DNA of 64,000 nucleotides, from NCBI RefSeq assembly GCF_040958095.1, contig NC_091208.1, positions 1,940,085 through 2,004,084 on the forward strand, read 5' to 3'. The DNA is from Procambarus clarkii. Lineage: Eukaryota > Arthropoda > Malacostraca > Decapoda > Cambaridae. The notes under the pieces are model-generated. The model was not told the origin of the DNA. It was given only the letters and a program-made list of their open reading frames with translations, and did no database searches. Numbering within the stretch: position 1 is the first letter of the stretch; each line of letters opens with the position of its first letter. Of this stretch, positions 62,333 to 64,000 are shown piece by piece. A program made the translations under genes and the position numbers.

Positions 62333-62430
62333 GGCAGTCAGTGGATGTAAAATGTGAGAGTAGCCTGCGACTACTTGATATTTATATAATTCAACTGACA
62401 CTGCTACCATCTACTCCGGGCAACCAGCTG
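62333..62430 (-). promoter_or_regulatory. Shared promoter cassette, family A copy 3
   Basis: Minus-strand CAGCTGGTTGCCCGGAG, AGTGTCAGTTGAA, TTATATAAATATC, CTACTCTCAC, TTACATCCACTGAC. Nearly identical to 54713-54812 in opposite orientation. Confidence 0.7.
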
Positions 62431-62440
62431 TCTCCTCCAG

Positions 62441-63099
62441 GCATGATGGGACAGGGGGTTGCGTTGAACCTAGAGAACCTAACCCAACCTATCCTAGGGG
62501 AGGGAACTTATCGCTTCGCGATAAGCTACCATATACAGACTATATAAAAAGTTAGGTTAGGTAAGTACTATTAAGTTCAAATGAGAGTGTAGTGGTATAC
62601 AGGATGTAACTTCTGGTGGTCGAGCCACCAAGGATCCTTATCGGACAGGATGCTGGCCTGGGATAAGACATTATTTGTTCAATGTGATTTTGAGGCAGGA
62701 CAAAATGTTTAGACATGAGCATGTTTCGGTTATGTATGTTTTAAGGAGTTGAGAACTATTAATCTATATCTCTCTTTCTCTCTATAAACACAAAATTGTT
62801 TTAAATAATAGTGTATGCTGGCTAAGTGTTCAAGCACCATATCTCTCCACTTGCTACTGATTTCTAGTACAAACAATTCCTAAGGCCATTATTAATCTGT
62901 ACATCGTCCCTATTTGACATTTTTATCTAAATATCTTCCTACATTCAATGTACAACATCTTACTTTTACAGTGACCATGTGATACACAAACAAACAATCG
63001 CCAGTTTACATTCTTGGCCAAAAAACCAGCATAATTTTTTGCATAATAGACCAAAATGTTTACACTTAGCCAGAAACAACATAGTCCTTGCTAACTTAG
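62441..63099. other. Intergenic, non-coding
   Basis: Starts with short CCTAA/GGTTAGG pieces (62470-62560) around a small palindrome (TATCGCTTCGCGATA, 62509-62523). No gene seen. Confidence 0.5.
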
Positions 63100-63260
63100 T
63101 TAAGTAAGACGAGAGCCCTGCATAGTAGGCCAAGAAGTGAGTTCTGGCTATTAGGTACGACATAGATATATATATATATATATATATATGTCGTACCTAG
63201 TAGCCAGAACTCACTTCTCAGCCTACTATTCAAGGCCCGATTTGCCTAATAAGCCAAGTT
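63100..63260. repeat. Hairpin repeat with (TA)n core
   Basis: AGTGAGTTCTGGCTA.TAGGTACGACATA on the left is mirrored by TATGTCGTACCTAGTAGCCAG and AACTCACTTCT on the right of a short (TA)n at 63167-63189. Confidence 0.8.
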
Positions 63261-63270
63261 TTCCTGAATT

Positions 63271-64000
<730 letters not shown>

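Larger units (their letters stand above)
54700..62440. repeat. Inverted gene array: A(+) B(-) | psiB(+) A(-) | B(+) A(-)
   Basis: Arms 54700-57540 and 62440-60140 are inverted copies containing promoter, family A and family B. Between them lies a second B(+)-A(-) unit with a deleted B. The homology of the outer arms ends just outside the promoters (GGAGGAGACAGCTGG). Confidence 0.75.

Overview
The window looks like decapod crustacean chromosomal DNA carrying a large AT-rich block that resembles an endogenous nimavirus, that is, an integrated relative of white spot syndrome virus. Direct signs of a eukaryotic chromosome are GT-AG introns, TATA boxes followed by an arthropod-type TCAGT start element, dinucleotide microsatellites, short TTAGG-type arrays and a piggyBac-like insertion. 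Signs of a large DNA virus are a tyrosine recombinase, a highly divergent protein kinase, several RING proteins, a three-BIR inhibitor of apoptosis (IAP), a macrodomain protein, candidate membrane/virion proteins, and runs of short genes that almost touch or overlap. Intron-bearing IAP genes and integration by telomere-like TAACC repeats are known for endogenous nimaviruses of penaeid shrimp. The nimavirus label is an inference here, because no core replication gene lies in the window.

Layout. 1-2533 holds the start of a long coiled-coil gene (P1) and one small gene. 2534-11000 and 11501-19989 are two nearly identical copies of the same 8.5 kb, separated by exactly 500 N. Their geometry (end of the left contig matching the inside of the right contig, and the reverse) is that of unmerged overlapping contig ends, so the five genes in it probably exist once: IAP, an RNA-ligase-like protein, a 170-residue acidic protein, a coiled-coil protein (family D) and a Ser-rich protein. 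20283-23165 is a decayed paralogue (P2) of P1. 23342-30462 has a membrane protein, a family C gene, a family D paralogue and a von Willebrand A (vWA) gene. 30688-40075 is a dense, mostly intronless viral-type block that includes the recombinase, RING and membrane proteins. 40313-47100 has a zinc-finger/methyltransferase-like gene, a gene with 51-bp repeats, and two broken family A genes. 47105-53612 has two overlapping small genes, the kinase split by a 1.57 kb TTAA-flanked element, the macrodomain gene and a RING-like gene. A cytochrome c gene sits at 54260-54574. 54713-62430 is an inverted array of families A and B. 62431-64000 is repeat DNA with nested palindromes.

The gene set leans towards host interaction: apoptosis control (IAP), ubiquitin ligation (several RINGs), ADP-ribose metabolism (macrodomain), RNA joining or repair (ligase-like), signalling (kinase). 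Unrelated genes (families A and D) share one promoter-leader cassette, which suggests co-expression. Many reading frames are broken. The duplicated segment shows that single-base indels between copies are frequent, so a frame break in single-copy DNA is not by itself proof of a dead gene.
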